A stretch of DNA of 64,000 nucleotides from Psychrobacillus sp. NEAU-3TGS (GCF_029955155.1 NZ_JAPNOZ010000010.1:713661-777660); one strand, 5' to 3'; shown: positions 18,024 through 26,840, counted from the first letter of the stretch. Made by a program: numbers and translations. Notes: generated by a model not told the origin, from the sequence alone.

Positions 18024-20096
18024 TTGGGGCGTGCACAATACCGGAAAAAAGCCACTCGATCTAAACGCATGAAAAGAGTTTTTTTACTAAGTATCGTTGC
18101 TAGCTTTGCATTAATTGGTGCACTTGTTACGCTCCGGGTTTACGCTCAAATCGTTGGTGCACCTATTATCCAAGTACCTATTTCGTCGGTATTTTTAGAT
18201 GACCAGGGAAATGTAATTGGGGATCGATTTGAAGATCAAAGGCGTTACTGGGTTTCCCTCGAGGACATGTCACCATTTATTCCTGATGCGATTATTGCAG
18301 TAGAAGATCAGGAATTTTATAAGCATCACGGGTTTGATTATACTCGAATTGCTTCTGCCCTTTTGAAGGATATAAAAGCGATGCGAAAAGTGGAAGGCGC
18401 GAGTACGATTACCCAGCAATATGCTAGAAATCTATTTTTGACACATGAAAAGTCTTGGACTCGGAAGATCAATGAAGCTTTGTATGCTTACCGTTTGGAA
18501 GTTTTCTATGAAAAAGATGAATTGCTCGAAGGATTTTTAAACACTGTTTATTTTGGTCACGGTATGTACGGTGTAGAAGCCGCTAGCCGATATTATTTTG
18601 GAAAAAGTGCAAAAGACTTAACACTTGCAGAATCGGCTTTATTGATGGGAATCCCTAAAGGACCTACCTATTACTCCCCATTAGTCGATGAGGAAAAAGC
18701 GGGGAACCGACAACAACTGATTTTAAAATTAATGGAAAACGAGCAATTCATTACTGCAGAACAACGGGAACGTGCAGTCAGTGAACATTATGTGTTAAAG
18801 ACGGAAGATTCGCTTGTGAAGAAAAAAGCGGCTCCTTACTTTTTAGAAGAGGTTTGGAAGGAAGCGACAGCAATTCTTCAGAAAAAGGGTCGCCGAATTG
18901 AAGAAGGTGGTTGGACAATCGAGACCACTTTGAACAGAAGTCACCAACAAGCAGCCGAAGAGGTCATCGAAAAGTGGATGCCCGAAGGAGAGCTACAAAT
19001 TGGGTTTGTCAGCATCGAGCCAAAAACGGGATACGTTACAGCAATGGTCGGTGGACGCGATTTCAGCGAAAGTCCATTTAACCGAGTAACACAAGCGAAA
19101 AGGCAGCCTGGTTCGACGATAAAACCATTATTATTTGCTTCTGCGTTAGAAAATGGATTCACTCCTCTGACTTATATGAAAAGTGAACGAACTATTTTCA
19201 CTTATGATAATGGACGACAGGAATATGAGCCGAAAAACGTCAATGATAAGTTTGCGGAGCACCCTATATCGATGGCACAAGCACTTGCTATCTCGGATAA
19301 CATTTACGCTGTCAAAACGCTTGAACAAATTGGGTACAAGCCTTTTGAACAACTGATTGAACGGTTTAATATTAAAATGGACATCGATGAAACGCCCGCA
19401 ACTGCGCTCGGCACTTCAGAAGCTTCTTTGTTGGATATGACGAAAGCATATAATGCTATTTCTGCAAAGGGAATACTAAGAGAACCAACTTATATTACGA
19501 AAATAACTGATAACAACGGCAAGGTTCTTTATGATTTGGAAAAAGATAAAAGGAAAGATAAAAAAGTGTTGCTTGAACAAGATGCCTTTTTGCTGTCTCA
19601 TTTACTAACCGGTATGTTCGATCCGACTTTCAATGATTACTCTCCTGCAACCGGCTTAAGTATTCGTGCAAAACAGACGAGACCATATGCAGCAAAATCC
19701 GGGACGACGATTTCCGACCAATATTTAATCGGTTTCTCCCCTCAATTGACTGCTGGTGTTTGGAATGGCTATGACCAAGGAAAACAAGTGAGTGAAGCCG
19801 AAGCTCGACAAGTAACAAAACAAGTGTGGATTGAATTTATGGAAAAAGCACATCAAGGCTTACCATCAGAACCATTTATTGCTCCTGCAGGAGTTCGCGG
19901 AGTTATTGTGGATATTGAGACTGGTGGAATTGCCACTTCCGCTTGTGAAAAACAACGACTTGTCTATTTAAAAGAGGAAGACATTCCAACTAAGCTATGT
20001 ACAGATCCAACTTTGAAGCAACAAACATTCGAAGCATCCGATAGCGAGGATACAACACCATGGTCCATATTCCCATTTTCGTTTTTTGGAGAATGA
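18024..20096 (+). CDS. pbpG: Class A penicillin-binding protein 2D (sporulation transglycosylase/transpeptidase)
   Basis: 690-residue bifunctional PBP, the length of B. subtilis PbpG. A basic N-terminus and one membrane helix (about 18-42) anchor it. The GT51 domain has catalytic Glu94 in VEDQEFYKHHG, GASTITQQYARNL and GMYGVEAASRYYFGK. The transpeptidase domain has Ser364 (PGSTIKP), SDN 424-426 and KSGT 558-561. It polymerises and cross-links peptidoglycan, in B. subtilis during spore formation. The start is TTG 18024 after GGAGGAG. It is divergent from speE, the conserved arrangement. Confidence 0.93.
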   Translation: MGRAQYRKKATRSKRMKRVFLLSIVASFALIGALVTLRVYAQIVGAPIIQVPISSVFLDDQGNVIGDRFEDQRRYWVSLEDMSPFIPDAIIAVEDQEFYKHHGFDYTRIASALLKDIKAMRKVEGASTITQQYARNLFLTHEKSWTRKINEALYAYRLEVFYEKDELLEGFLNTVYFGHGMYGVEAASRYYFGKSAKDLTLAESALLMGIPKGPTYYSPLVDEEKAGNRQQLILKLMENEQFITAEQRERAVSEHYVLKTEDSLVKKKAAPYFLEEVWKEATAILQKKGRRIEEGGWTIETTLNRSHQQAAEEVIEKWMPEGELQIGFVSIEPKTGYVTAMVGGRDFSESPFNRVTQAKRQPGSTIKPLLFASALENGFTPLTYMKSERTIFTYDNGRQEYEPKNVNDKFAEHPISMAQALAISDNIYAVKTLEQIGYKPFEQLIERFNIKMDIDETPATALGTSEASLLDMTKAYNAISAKGILREPTYITKITDNNGKVLYDLEKDKRKDKKVLLEQDAFLLSHLLTGMFDPTFNDYSPATGLSIRAKQTRPYAAKSGTTISDQYLIGFSPQLTAGVWNGYDQGKQVSEAEARQVTKQVWIEFMEKAHQGLPSEPFIAPAGVRGVIVDIETGGIATSACEKQRLVYLKEEDIPTKLCTDPTLKQQTFEASDSEDTTPWSIFPFSFFGE

Positions 20097-20140
20097 AGTT
20101 AGTGGGAATGGATGGATATGAGTAACTAGTTAGCTTAATT

Positions 20141-20190
20141 GGGAATAAACGGATAAGGGCAACCAATTGCAGACTATAGCAACTAAACCA
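20141..20190 (-). repeat. Short copy of the 21-nt GGTTGC-core repeat array
   Basis: Read on the minus strand, AGTTGCTATAG is followed 20 nt later by the closing box GGTTGCCCTTATCCGTTT. The closing box and the 20-21-nt period match the longer arrays at 52719-52866 and 59555-59761. Located between the pbpG stop and its terminator. Confidence 0.6.
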
Positions 20191-20194
20191 AAAT

Positions 20195-20237
20195 AAAAAG
20201 CTTTCTACTACCTATAAAAGGTAATAGAAAGCTTTTT
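20195..20237 (+). terminator. Terminator of pbpG
   Basis: Long hairpin: AAAAGCTTTCTA-TACCT pairs with AGGTA-TAGAAAGCTTTTT, with a short bulge, ending in a T run. Confidence 0.85.
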
Positions 20238-20423
20238 CTTAGTGTTGCGTTCTGCCAAAATTATGTAATTACAGGATTGGGTTGTCACAATGATTACACT
20301 TTCCTAGCCTACTTACGACTCCTAAGTGTCCTAGCATTACTGTGAAGTAAGCTTTAAGTAAATTGTACTTTCTTTTTGGTTTGAATTCAACCTCATTACG
20401 AAATTATACCAAATTGTTACTGT
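20238..20423. other. Intergenic, nothing recognised
   Basis: 186 A+T-rich bases between the pbpG terminator and the ywhD stop. No ORF, repeat or hairpin of note. Confidence 0.5.
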
Positions 20424-20948
20424 TTAATTGGAAGTTACAGCCAGGTCATTATGTAGCTTTTCGTCGCTACGCTCCCACATTTCTCGGTTATGCGTTTGTA
20501 AGAAGTCGCTTAAAATATTTTTGGAACGATCATCCATAAATTCTACCATAATATGGCGTTTCATCGATTTGTCCATTCGATTTACGTGGTCTGCAAGTAA
20601 TTTGTAGCCACGGCGTTTTTCGCGGTTTACTACCATTTCGCATGCAGTAACCCCTGCATAATACGGACCTTCTGCTTTATAATCGATTGTTACCCACACT
20701 AGCCAATACGGTTTTCCGCCTTCTGAGTCTTCGCGGTTCGTCGTAAACTTGATACCTTTTTCGGTGTCGCTGCGCGCGTGCATCGCACCAATTTCAATTC
20801 TTGCAACATCTTCTTCAACGTCGATAATAACCGGTGACACATTCTCTAAAGATAGAGAACCAATTCCGAATCCTTTATGTCCATCAGTTGGATCATTTTT
20901 TATAATGGTGAAGCCGATTTTTTGTTTTGGTTTTTCTTCATTTGCCAT
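20424..20948 (-). CDS. ywhD: YwhD family protein
   Basis: 174-residue conserved protein of the YwhD family, function unknown. The family core is visible in FTIIKNDPTDGHKGFGIGSL and in GKPYWLVWVTIDYKAEGPYY. GGAGGG precedes the ATG. Gene order next to pbpG matches B. subtilis ywhE-ywhD. No signal peptide or membrane helix, so probably cytosolic. Confidence 0.88.
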   Translation of the reverse strand: MANEEKPKQKIGFTIIKNDPTDGHKGFGIGSLSLENVSPVIIDVEEDVARIEIGAMHARSDTEKGIKFTTNREDSEGGKPYWLVWVTIDYKAEGPYYAGVTACEMVVNREKRRGYKLLADHVNRMDKSMKRHIMVEFMDDRSKNILSDFLQTHNREMWERSDEKLHNDLAVTSN

Positions 20949-21272
20949 CCGAAAGTTCCCTCCGTTCTTTTTTTATATCTAGTTTTTCCTATTACATAAT
21001 GTGAATTATACTTCCTGAACCCTTGATATATCAAGGATTGAAACTTTTCTTAATCTTATCATAAACGCAACTTAAAGCATAGAAAAGCAGGCTAAGTGGC
21101 GCGTATGTACAAAACAGTTGTCGAGGAAAAAAACGCCTAACTTGAGAGCATTAAAAGGAAGGTTTAACACCTTTACTGTTCATACATTTATAGACTATGT
21201 TAAAGGTCACACTTCCTATCCCATACGCACTATAAAAGTGCAGCAATGCCTCCATCGTGTACACTTTTCACA
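20949..21272. other. 324-nt intergenic region, nothing recognised
   Basis: Holds the upstream region of ywhD. Two weak dyads (around 21150 and 21230) have short arms and no T run. No coding frame with a ribosome site. Confidence 0.5.
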
Positions 21273-21551
21273 TTAATGGGATAATGCTGAGTTACTGTCC
21301 ATTTCCCATTCGTGTATTTCACACCCTCGCGCTCCTTGAATCACATAAGGGTCTTGTTTTGCAAGTTGTTCCACTTCTTCTACCGTTTCAACTCGATAAA
21401 TGACTAATCCCCCAGTACCATCAGCAAATCGGCCATTGGCAATTATTTTGCCTCCATTGCGCTTTTGCTCTAAATACTGAAGATGCTGTGCGCGGTATTC
21501 CATGCTCTTCTCCTGATTTATCATTGGTAATAAAACAGCGAAGTATTTCAT
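21273..21551 (-). CDS. YciI family protein
   Basis: 92-residue YciI-like (ferredoxin-like fold) protein. MKYFAVLLPMI, the RAQHLQYLEQKRNGGKI helix and the FADGTGGLVIYRVE strand fit the family, which includes small lyase-like and degradative enzymes. AAAGGATGATTATAA precedes the ATG. Its role here is unknown. Confidence 0.85.
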   Translation of the reverse strand: MKYFAVLLPMINQEKSMEYRAQHLQYLEQKRNGGKIIANGRFADGTGGLVIYRVETVEEVEQLAKQDPYVIQGARGCEIHEWEMDSNSALSH

Positions 21552-21716
21552 TTATAATCATCCTTTCTTTCCTATTACGGTTTCCATTTTCACTTTATTT
21601 TTTCATTCGCATGAAGGGTATAGTCCACTATTTTGTTTTGAATATATCTGATTTTTTTGCAAATCACTATGTTATGATACTACTATACAGAAATTTTCAC
21701 TAAAGGAGGAAATGAA

Positions 21717-21902
21717 ATGCCATATGTAACAGTAAAAATGCTAGAAGGCCGTACTGAAGAACAAAAAAGAGCTTTGGTAGAAAAAGTAACAGCTGCAGTA
21801 GTGGAAACAGTGAACGCACCAGCTGAAAATGTTGTCGTGTTTATCGAGGACATGCCAAAAAATCACTACGGTGTTGCAGGGAAGTTATTTAGTGATAAAT
21901 AA
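21717..21902 (+). CDS. ywhB: 4-oxalocrotonate tautomerase family protein (YwhB-like)
   Basis: 61-residue tautomerase. Pro2, which becomes the N-terminal catalytic base after Met removal, is present (MPYVTVKMLEGRT), as is the EEQKRALVEKVTAAVVET helix. The C-terminal segment is VVFIEDMPKNHYGVAGK. It would form a hexamer in the cytosol that interconverts enol and keto acids; the physiological substrate is unknown. AAAGGAGG upstream. Confidence 0.9.
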   Translation: MPYVTVKMLEGRTEEQKRALVEKVTAAVVETVNAPAENVVVFIEDMPKNHYGVAGKLFSDK

Positions 21903-21911
21903 TTTTGGAGA

Positions 21912-21942
21912 GTGCTCTTTGCTTTAGCAAAGGGCATTTTTT
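21912..21942 (+). terminator. Terminator of ywhB
   Basis: 10-bp stem TGCTCTTTGC / GCAAAGGGCA (one G-T pair), loop TTTA, followed by T6, 10 nt after the stop. Confidence 0.85.
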
Positions 21943-22000
21943 GGTTTTATCGCGTTCGGCGCTTGTTTTGTCTCAGTTTGGATTATTGCTCCATAAAAAA

Positions 22001-22026
22001 AGAACCATCCCTTAGTGGATAGTTCT
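22001..22026 (-). terminator. Terminator overlapping the end of ywgA
   Basis: Minus-strand stem AGAACTATCC / GGATGGTTCT with one G-U pair and a T7 run. The ywgA stop codon (22012-22014) lies inside the hairpin. Confidence 0.75.
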
Positions 22027-22527
22027 CATGTTCATTAAATTCATGACGAATTCGTATGCATCTGCAATTTCTTCTTCTGTGAAATTTAGCTTTCCTTTCA
22101 CAGCGTGGAGCTTTTCTATTTGTTCTTCTTTTGGAAGATGGTCGAAAAACAATAGAGTTGAAACGAGCTCTAGGAAGCGAGAGCTTTTGTTTTTCATTTG
22201 TGAAATACACTCGACTAGCGCTGGTGCAGCTTCTTCCAGTTGCGCCATTTGCGTGAAATGCTCGCCTGCGTCCGTCATTTGGTATTTGTATTGGACGTAT
22301 GAGCCTTTATCCTGTCTGTCTTCCTGTAAAAATCCCATATTGCAAAGCTCTTCTACTCGCAATGTGAGCTCATGCGAATATGGACCATATACATGAAACT
22401 CGTACTTTTCTTTATATGGATAGTCTAACTTTTTAGCGATGTACACCATTTTTTGAAGTTTTTTTCTGCCAGTTATTCCGTCTGCTGCTCCGATAAATTG
22501 TATGATTTTTGCATGTTCCTCTAGCAA
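22012..22527 (-). CDS. ywgA: YwgA family protein
   Basis: 171-residue YwgA protein of unknown function. The N-terminal half (GRKKLQKMVYIAKKL, then FHVYGPYSHEL) has the LQK..Y and GPYS pattern seen in SocA/DUF4065 (Panacea) antitoxin-like proteins; that resemblance is my inference. It lies 15 nt downstream of the HD-domain gene ywfO in one operon, an arrangement shared with B. subtilis. Confidence 0.85.
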   Translation of the reverse strand: MLEEHAKIIQFIGAADGITGRKKLQKMVYIAKKLDYPYKEKYEFHVYGPYSHELTLRVEELCNMGFLQEDRQDKGSYVQYKYQMTDAGEHFTQMAQLEEAAPALVECISQMKNKSSRFLELVSTLLFFDHLPKEEQIEKLHAVKGKLNFTEEEIADAYEFVMNLMNMRTIH

Positions 22528-22542
22528 TTCTAGCCCCCACCT

Positions 22543-23838
22543 TTATTTCAACAGATCTAATATTTGTTTTTTTAATGCTTTTTTCTTTCCATCTTCCGTT
22601 AAAAAGTCTTCTGGAAAATATAATTTATGATCAGTTCGACGTTTTCCTGAAATCGCTTCTACTACTTCCGATTCACGAGAAAGCTCTCTAATTTCTCCGG
22701 ATGGCATGAGTAAATGGATAGGAATTCGTTCTCCCTCTTCCCCTGGACGATAAAAATCGTATGGTAAATCCGATGACGAATCAAATACTAAATAATACTC
22801 TGGGTCTATACCCGCTTTTTTAAATAATAACTCCAACTCTTTCATCTTCATATAATCTTTTGCTAGGTCAAACTCAATATATTGGAATAGCTTCCGATTG
22901 ACAAAACGATAGCTTAAATCAGCTAAGATTGGATCCTTCTCGTTCACCCAAAGCTGAAAATAGGTCATTAAGACACCTTCATCTAAAGCTAAATACTCAT
23001 TTAACGTGAATGTGCCATCGAAAAAACCTTGGAAGTGAGTTGGTTGCTGCGCAAAATCATACCCACTTTTACTTAAAGCTTTTGCACGATGTAAGATTTT
23101 CGTTAAGATCACTTCTGCGCTTCTGGAAACGGGATGAAAATACACTTGCCAGTACATTTGATAGCGACTCATAATATAGTCTTCCACTGCATGCATACCG
23201 CTAGATTTGATCACGATTTGATCTTCCCTTGGACGCATGACACGCAGAATTCGCTCCATATCAAAATGACCGTAGCTTACTCCTGTAAAGTAGGCATCTC
23301 GCTGTAAATAATCCATACGATCGGCGTCGATTTGGCTGGATATTAAGCTAACGACTTGTTTATTTCCATAGGTTTTTGCAATAACGTCTGCTACTTTTTG
23401 CGGGAAGTCTTTGCTTACCCTCTTTAATATTTCATTTACTTCGGTTTCCCCAAGTAATATCTTTCTTGTAAATTCCTCATGATCTAGATTGAACACATTT
23501 TCGAAAGCATGTGAGAACGGTCCATGTCCTAAATCATGTAAAAGTGCTGCACATAAAACTAAAAGTCTTTCAGAGGCATCCCATTCGGGTCGGCCATTGA
23601 AACTATCATCCACAATACGACGGACAATTTCGTAAACTCCTAGAGAGTGACTAAAGCGACTATGTTCTGCCCCGTGAAAAACTAGATATGTAGTTCCAAG
23701 CTGTTTAACGCGGCGAAGTCGTTGAAATTCCTTTGCGCCGATGACGTCCCAAATGACCTGGTCACGAACATGAATGTACCTGTGAACCGGATCTTTAAAC
23801 ACTTTCTCTTCTGCTAGTTTCTGCGTTGCATAGCTCAT
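22543..23838 (-). CDS. ywfO: HD-domain phosphohydrolase, dNTPase-like (YwfO)
   Basis: 431-residue HD-superfamily protein related to dGTPase-type dNTP triphosphohydrolases. Visible are the substrate-side motif RLRRVKQLGTTYLVFHGAEH, SRFSHSLGVYEIVRR, the metal motif ALLHDLGHGPFSHAFE and the IDADRMDYLQRDAYFTG segment. It probably hydrolyses dNTPs to deoxynucleosides and triphosphate. GGAGGTGG precedes the ATG. Transcribed with ywgA. Confidence 0.9.
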   Translation of the reverse strand: MSYATQKLAEEKVFKDPVHRYIHVRDQVIWDVIGAKEFQRLRRVKQLGTTYLVFHGAEHSRFSHSLGVYEIVRRIVDDSFNGRPEWDASERLLVLCAALLHDLGHGPFSHAFENVFNLDHEEFTRKILLGETEVNEILKRVSKDFPQKVADVIAKTYGNKQVVSLISSQIDADRMDYLQRDAYFTGVSYGHFDMERILRVMRPREDQIVIKSSGMHAVEDYIMSRYQMYWQVYFHPVSRSAEVILTKILHRAKALSKSGYDFAQQPTHFQGFFDGTFTLNEYLALDEGVLMTYFQLWVNEKDPILADLSYRFVNRKLFQYIEFDLAKDYMKMKELELLFKKAGIDPEYYLVFDSSSDLPYDFYRPGEEGERIPIHLLMPSGEIRELSRESEVVEAISGKRRTDHKLYFPEDFLTEDGKKKALKKQILDLLK

Positions 23839-23887
23839 TTGCCCACCTCCGTGAAGTTAAATGTTATTTACCCTTCATTATAAAGAA

Positions 23888-23912
23888 AAAAACCGCTCAT
23901 GGTAAGGCGGCA
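23888..23912 (-). terminator. Weak hairpin between the DUF1450 gene and ywfO
   Basis: On the minus strand, CCGC-(9 nt)-GCGG followed by T7. The stem is short, so termination may be partial and allow read-through into ywfO. Confidence 0.45.
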
Positions 23913-23922
23913 AAAGTTCTGT

Positions 23923-24150
23923 TTAGTCTTCTAGTTTGGCGCGTACTTTTTCCATTAATTCATCTTCTGTCAAAGCTGCAACAGGACGGTTATTCACAAA
24001 TGCGAATGTCTTTTTTCGCCCCGGCCCGCAGTAGGATTGACATTCTTTAATTTCAATTTCTGCTTCTGGATCTATTGTTTTAAGCTTTGGAATTAATGTT
24101 TTTAAATTAACGGCCTGACACTCATCGCAAACTCTGAAATGGTTTGCCAT
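23923..24150 (-). CDS. DUF1450 family protein
   Basis: 75-residue cysteine-rich protein ([24 protein letters not shown], then [15 protein letters not shown]) of the DUF1450/YuzB-like family, unknown function, with a thioredoxin-like ferredoxin pattern. I start at ATG 24150 ([11 protein letters not shown]), 10 nt after AAGGGG. The longer frame to 24261 is the repeat element translated and should not be counted as protein. The 3' end of the structured repeat abuts its ribosome site. Confidence 0.85.
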   Translation of the reverse strand: MANHFRVCDECQAVNLKTLIPKLKTIDPEAEIEIKECQSYCGPGRKKTFAFVNNRPVAALTEDELMEKVRAKLED

Positions 24151-24170
24151 TCGTCCACAACCCCTTTCAT

Positions 24171-24305
24171 CAATTACGTCTCGACGTAATTGCGTCCAGA
24201 TTTTGAATTGTGCACGCACAATTGACTCCTTTTTAAAATCTGTGACATCCGCCGGAGGCATTAATCTAATTTAGTTGGTGTCCTTATACCAACTAAATTA
24301 GATTA
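24171..24305 (-). repeat. Structured compound-hairpin repeat, copy 1
   Basis: Read on the minus strand: an 18-bp perfect hairpin (24288-24305 with 24262-24279, 8-nt loop), then GCCTCCGGCGGATGTCACAG, then an outer stem CAGATTTT/AAAATCTG enclosing AATTGTGC-GT-GCACAATT. It ends with GGACGCAATTACGTCGAGAC and TAATTGAT, the latter forming the AATTACGT/ACGTAATT dyad. The same order of conserved blocks with different stem sequences occurs at 57092-57289. It ends 20 nt before the DUF1450 start codon. Confidence 0.85.
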
Positions 24306-24365
24306 GATAATAGTCTACACGCCATTGTATCTTAAAATATATATTGCTATCAAGTGTATTTTACG

Positions 24366-24396
24366 TGAATAAAAGAGCGCTATGTTGTCCATGATG
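24366..24396 (+). promoter_or_regulatory. Candidate sigma-G promoter of rsfA
   Basis: TGAATA (24366-24371), 18-nt spacer, CATGATG (24390-24396; one mismatch to CATNNTA). Start point would be near 24403, 36 nt before the ATG. Forespore expression is known for B. subtilis rsfA. Confidence 0.5.
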
Positions 24397-24438
24397 TTAA
24401 TAGAGTAACGAAACTATGAACATGGTAGGAGGAGCAAT

Positions 24439-25062
24439 ATGGTAAAAATTAGACAAGACGCATGGATGACAGAAAATGATGAAATGTTAGCGGAAATGGT
24501 GTTACGACATGTCCGCGAAGGCAGTACACAACTAAATGCATTTGAAGAAGCAGGTGACGAATTAAATCGAACTGCTGCTGCATGTGGATTTCGCTGGAAT
24601 GCAGTTGTCCGCCATCAATATGAAAGTGAATTAAAGGAAGCAAAAAAAGAAAGAAAAGAAAAGCTACGTATATTAGGAAAAGATTATAGACGTAGAGGAA
24701 ACGGTATTTATCTTGCCAAGCCTCAAGAAGAAGGCGAACGCACCACATCGGTTCCAGTTTCTGCTTTATCAATCGATATTATTATTGCCTATCTCGTTCG
24801 TTTACAGCATAGCGATTCGGATATTTCTAGATATCGTCATTTAGCTTCTATATCAAACGAGAAAATTCGCAAACTAGAAACTGAACTTGCCAAACTAGAA
24901 AAAGAAAATGCAGCGATTAAACAAGATTACGAGCAGTTTGTACAAATTATGAACCGCGCACGACGACTTGTTACATTGAATGATGAAGAAGTGCCAGCAG
25001 TACCTGTTTTCCAAATGGAAAAAAACGGAAACCTAGTTTCAAAAGAACCACCAACTATGTAA
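24439..25062 (+). CDS. rsfA: Prespore-specific transcriptional regulator RsfA
   Basis: 207-residue RsfA family regulator. The N-terminal 60 residues form a Myb/SANT-like DNA-binding domain (RQDAWMTENDEMLAEMVLRH, CGFRWNAVVRHQYE). A basic linker follows and then a coiled coil (about 150-185, IRKLETELAKLEKENAAIKQ). In B. subtilis it fine-tunes the sigma-F regulon in the forespore. GTAGGAGGAGC precedes the ATG. Neighbours ywfO and lipL match B. subtilis. Confidence 0.92.
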   Translation: MVKIRQDAWMTENDEMLAEMVLRHVREGSTQLNAFEEAGDELNRTAAACGFRWNAVVRHQYESELKEAKKERKEKLRILGKDYRRRGNGIYLAKPQEEGERTTSVPVSALSIDIIIAYLVRLQHSDSDISRYRHLASISNEKIRKLETELAKLEKENAAIKQDYEQFVQIMNRARRLVTLNDEEVPAVPVFQMEKNGNLVSKEPPTM

Positions 25063-25079
25063 TGCAGTTGGTGGTTTTT
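25046..25079. terminator. Bidirectional terminator between rsfA and lipL
   Basis: 11-bp perfect stem AACCACCAACT / AGTTGGTGGTT, 9-nt loop containing the rsfA stop, T5 after. It can also serve lipL from the other strand. Confidence 0.8.
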
Positions 25080-25080
25080 C

Positions 25081-25923
25081 TTATTCCTTTGTAAGCATCT
25101 TTTTATTTCGATCGACAACACGTTGCATATAAAACTGATAAAGCTCCATTTCATCTTGCGTGACGGATTGCGATACTATTTTTGTAGATAGCTGTTGTAG
25201 AACCTGTTGAACTCGGATGACGATATCCTGAACTGTAAAGGATTCATTTAATAGTTCGTTTAACGAAGCCATTACTTCTGGTTTTATGACCGGGTAGGTG
25301 AATTTCGTTTCTTCCCCTTGCACACCGATTTCATAAAACTGGCGAATCAATTCAGCACGCTCACTTCCACTACCTTCTACACATAAGTATATTTGCACAG
25401 CTATTCCTTGACGAAGCCTTCGCTGTGATATTCCAGCAAATTTCTTGCCATCAATACTTAAATCATATGAACCGGGGCAATAGGAACCGACAATTTCATA
25501 AGCTTCTATTTTTCCTTCTGCTTCTGGAAAGAGAAGCCGGATGAAAGTAAGCATTACGTCATAACCCGCGGAAATATCAACTGACTGCGCTTGTTCAGAC
25601 AATACGATGGAAATATTCAGCACTCCATCATCCAATACAACCGCGAGACCTCCCGAATTACGGACAATTGGTATGTATCCTTGTGTACGTAGAAAATCTT
25701 GTGCTTCTTCTACGAATGGTAATCGGTGATCTTGGATACCTAACACAACCGTCTGATCATGTACCCATGTTCGAACAGTTGCTGGCGACAATCCTTGACC
25801 AACTAAATGACAAAGAAGATCGTCCGCTGCAAATGACTCCAATGCGGAGCGACTTTTACCACTTAGTGATTGATCCCAAAATCGCCAAACTTTGTGCTGT
25901 AATAATGCTTCTATTTGTGACAT
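25081..25923 (-). CDS. lipL: Octanoyl-[GcvH]:protein N-octanoyltransferase
   Basis: 280-residue LipL (YwfL) amidotransferase that moves octanoyl from GcvH to E2 subunits of 2-oxoacid dehydrogenases during lipoate assembly. The BPL/LplA fold is visible: VRNSGGLAVVLDDGVLNIS, then catalytic Cys149 in IVGSYCPGSYDLSIDGKK (Cys150 in B. subtilis). TAAGGAG precedes the ATG. Gene order rsfA-lipL-hemQ is conserved. Confidence 0.94.
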   Translation of the reverse strand: MSQIEALLQHKVWRFWDQSLSGKSRSALESFAADDLLCHLVGQGLSPATVRTWVHDQTVVLGIQDHRLPFVEEAQDFLRTQGYIPIVRNSGGLAVVLDDGVLNISIVLSEQAQSVDISAGYDVMLTFIRLLFPEAEGKIEAYEIVGSYCPGSYDLSIDGKKFAGISQRRLRQGIAVQIYLCVEGSGSERAELIRQFYEIGVQGEETKFTYPVIKPEVMASLNELLNESFTVQDIVIRVQQVLQQLSTKIVSQSVTQDEMELYQFYMQRVVDRNKKMLTKE

Positions 25924-26090
25924 ATTTCTTACTCCTTAATCTAACGATTGCTCTACTGTTTTCATTAGTTCAAGCATACACGACTTTGTCACATATTGTC
26001 ATGCAATATCGAGGTCATTACGAGATAAGAATCTTTTCTTGTGATAAACTAAAGATGTAAATTTCTTATATAAAAGGAGTGTCTGATAAA

Positions 26091-26840
26091 ATGAATGAAG
26101 CAGCAATTACACTAGACGGCTGGTACGTTTTACATGATTTTCGCCAAATGGACTGGGCATCTTGGAAACAAGTAGATCCAGAACTTCGCAAAGAAGCAAC
26201 AGATGAATTTGTGGCATTTTTAGACGAACTTCAACAAGCAGATGACGCAAAAACAGGCGCACATGCTTTTTACACGATTGTAGGGCAAAAAGCAGATTTC
26301 ATGTTAATGACTCTACGTCCAACAATAGACGAACTTCAAGAAATCGAAGCGAAATTCAATAAGTTAACGATTGCAGACTTTACAATTCCTGCTTATTCTT
26401 ATGTATCAGTTGTAGAATTATCTAACTACCTAGCTGGAGAATCTACGGAAGATCCATATCAAAATCCACATGTACGAGCTCGATTATATCCAGAACTTCA
26501 ACGTTCACAATATATTTGCTTCTATCCAATGGACAAGCGTCGTAATGGTGAAGACAACTGGTATATGCTTTCTATGGAAGATCGTCGCGCTCTTATGGCA
26601 AGCCACGGAAAAATCGGTCGCGGTTATGCTGGGAAAGTAAAACAAATCATTTCTGGCTCTGTCGGATTTGATGATTTCGAGTGGGGCGTAACATTATTCT
26701 CGGATGATGTGCTTCAATTTAAAAAGTTAGTGTACGAAATGCGTTTTGATGAAGTAAGTGCTCGTTATGCGGAATTTGGTTCATTCTTTATCGGTACTAT
26801 TTTAGCAGGCGAAAAACGAGTAGAATTTTTCAACATTTAA
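26091..26840 (+). CDS. hemQ: Coproheme decarboxylase (HemQ, chlorite-dismutase family)
   Basis: 249-residue HemQ, the last enzyme of the coproporphyrin-dependent heme pathway of Gram-positives, converting coproheme to heme b. Family segments visible: [24 protein letters not shown] with the reactive-Tyr region, and [20 protein letters not shown] carrying the proximal His. Start ATG 26091 lies 12 nt after AAAGGAG; an in-frame GTG at 26079 is too close to that site. Confidence 0.94.
   Translation: MNEAAITLDGWYVLHDFRQMDWASWKQVDPELRKEATDEFVAFLDELQQADDAKTGAHAFYTIVGQKADFMLMTLRPTIDELQEIEAKFNKLTIADFTIPAYSYVSVVELSNYLAGESTEDPYQNPHVRARLYPELQRSQYICFYPMDKRRNGEDNWYMLSMEDRRALMASHGKIGRGYAGKVKQIISGSVGFDDFEWGVTLFSDDVLQFKKLVYEMRFDEVSARYAEFGSFFIGTILAGEKRVEFFNI

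Noticed and set aside
24151-24261. N-terminal extension of the DUF1450 frame
   Set aside because: It translates the structured repeat; the conserved protein and ribosome site start at 24150.
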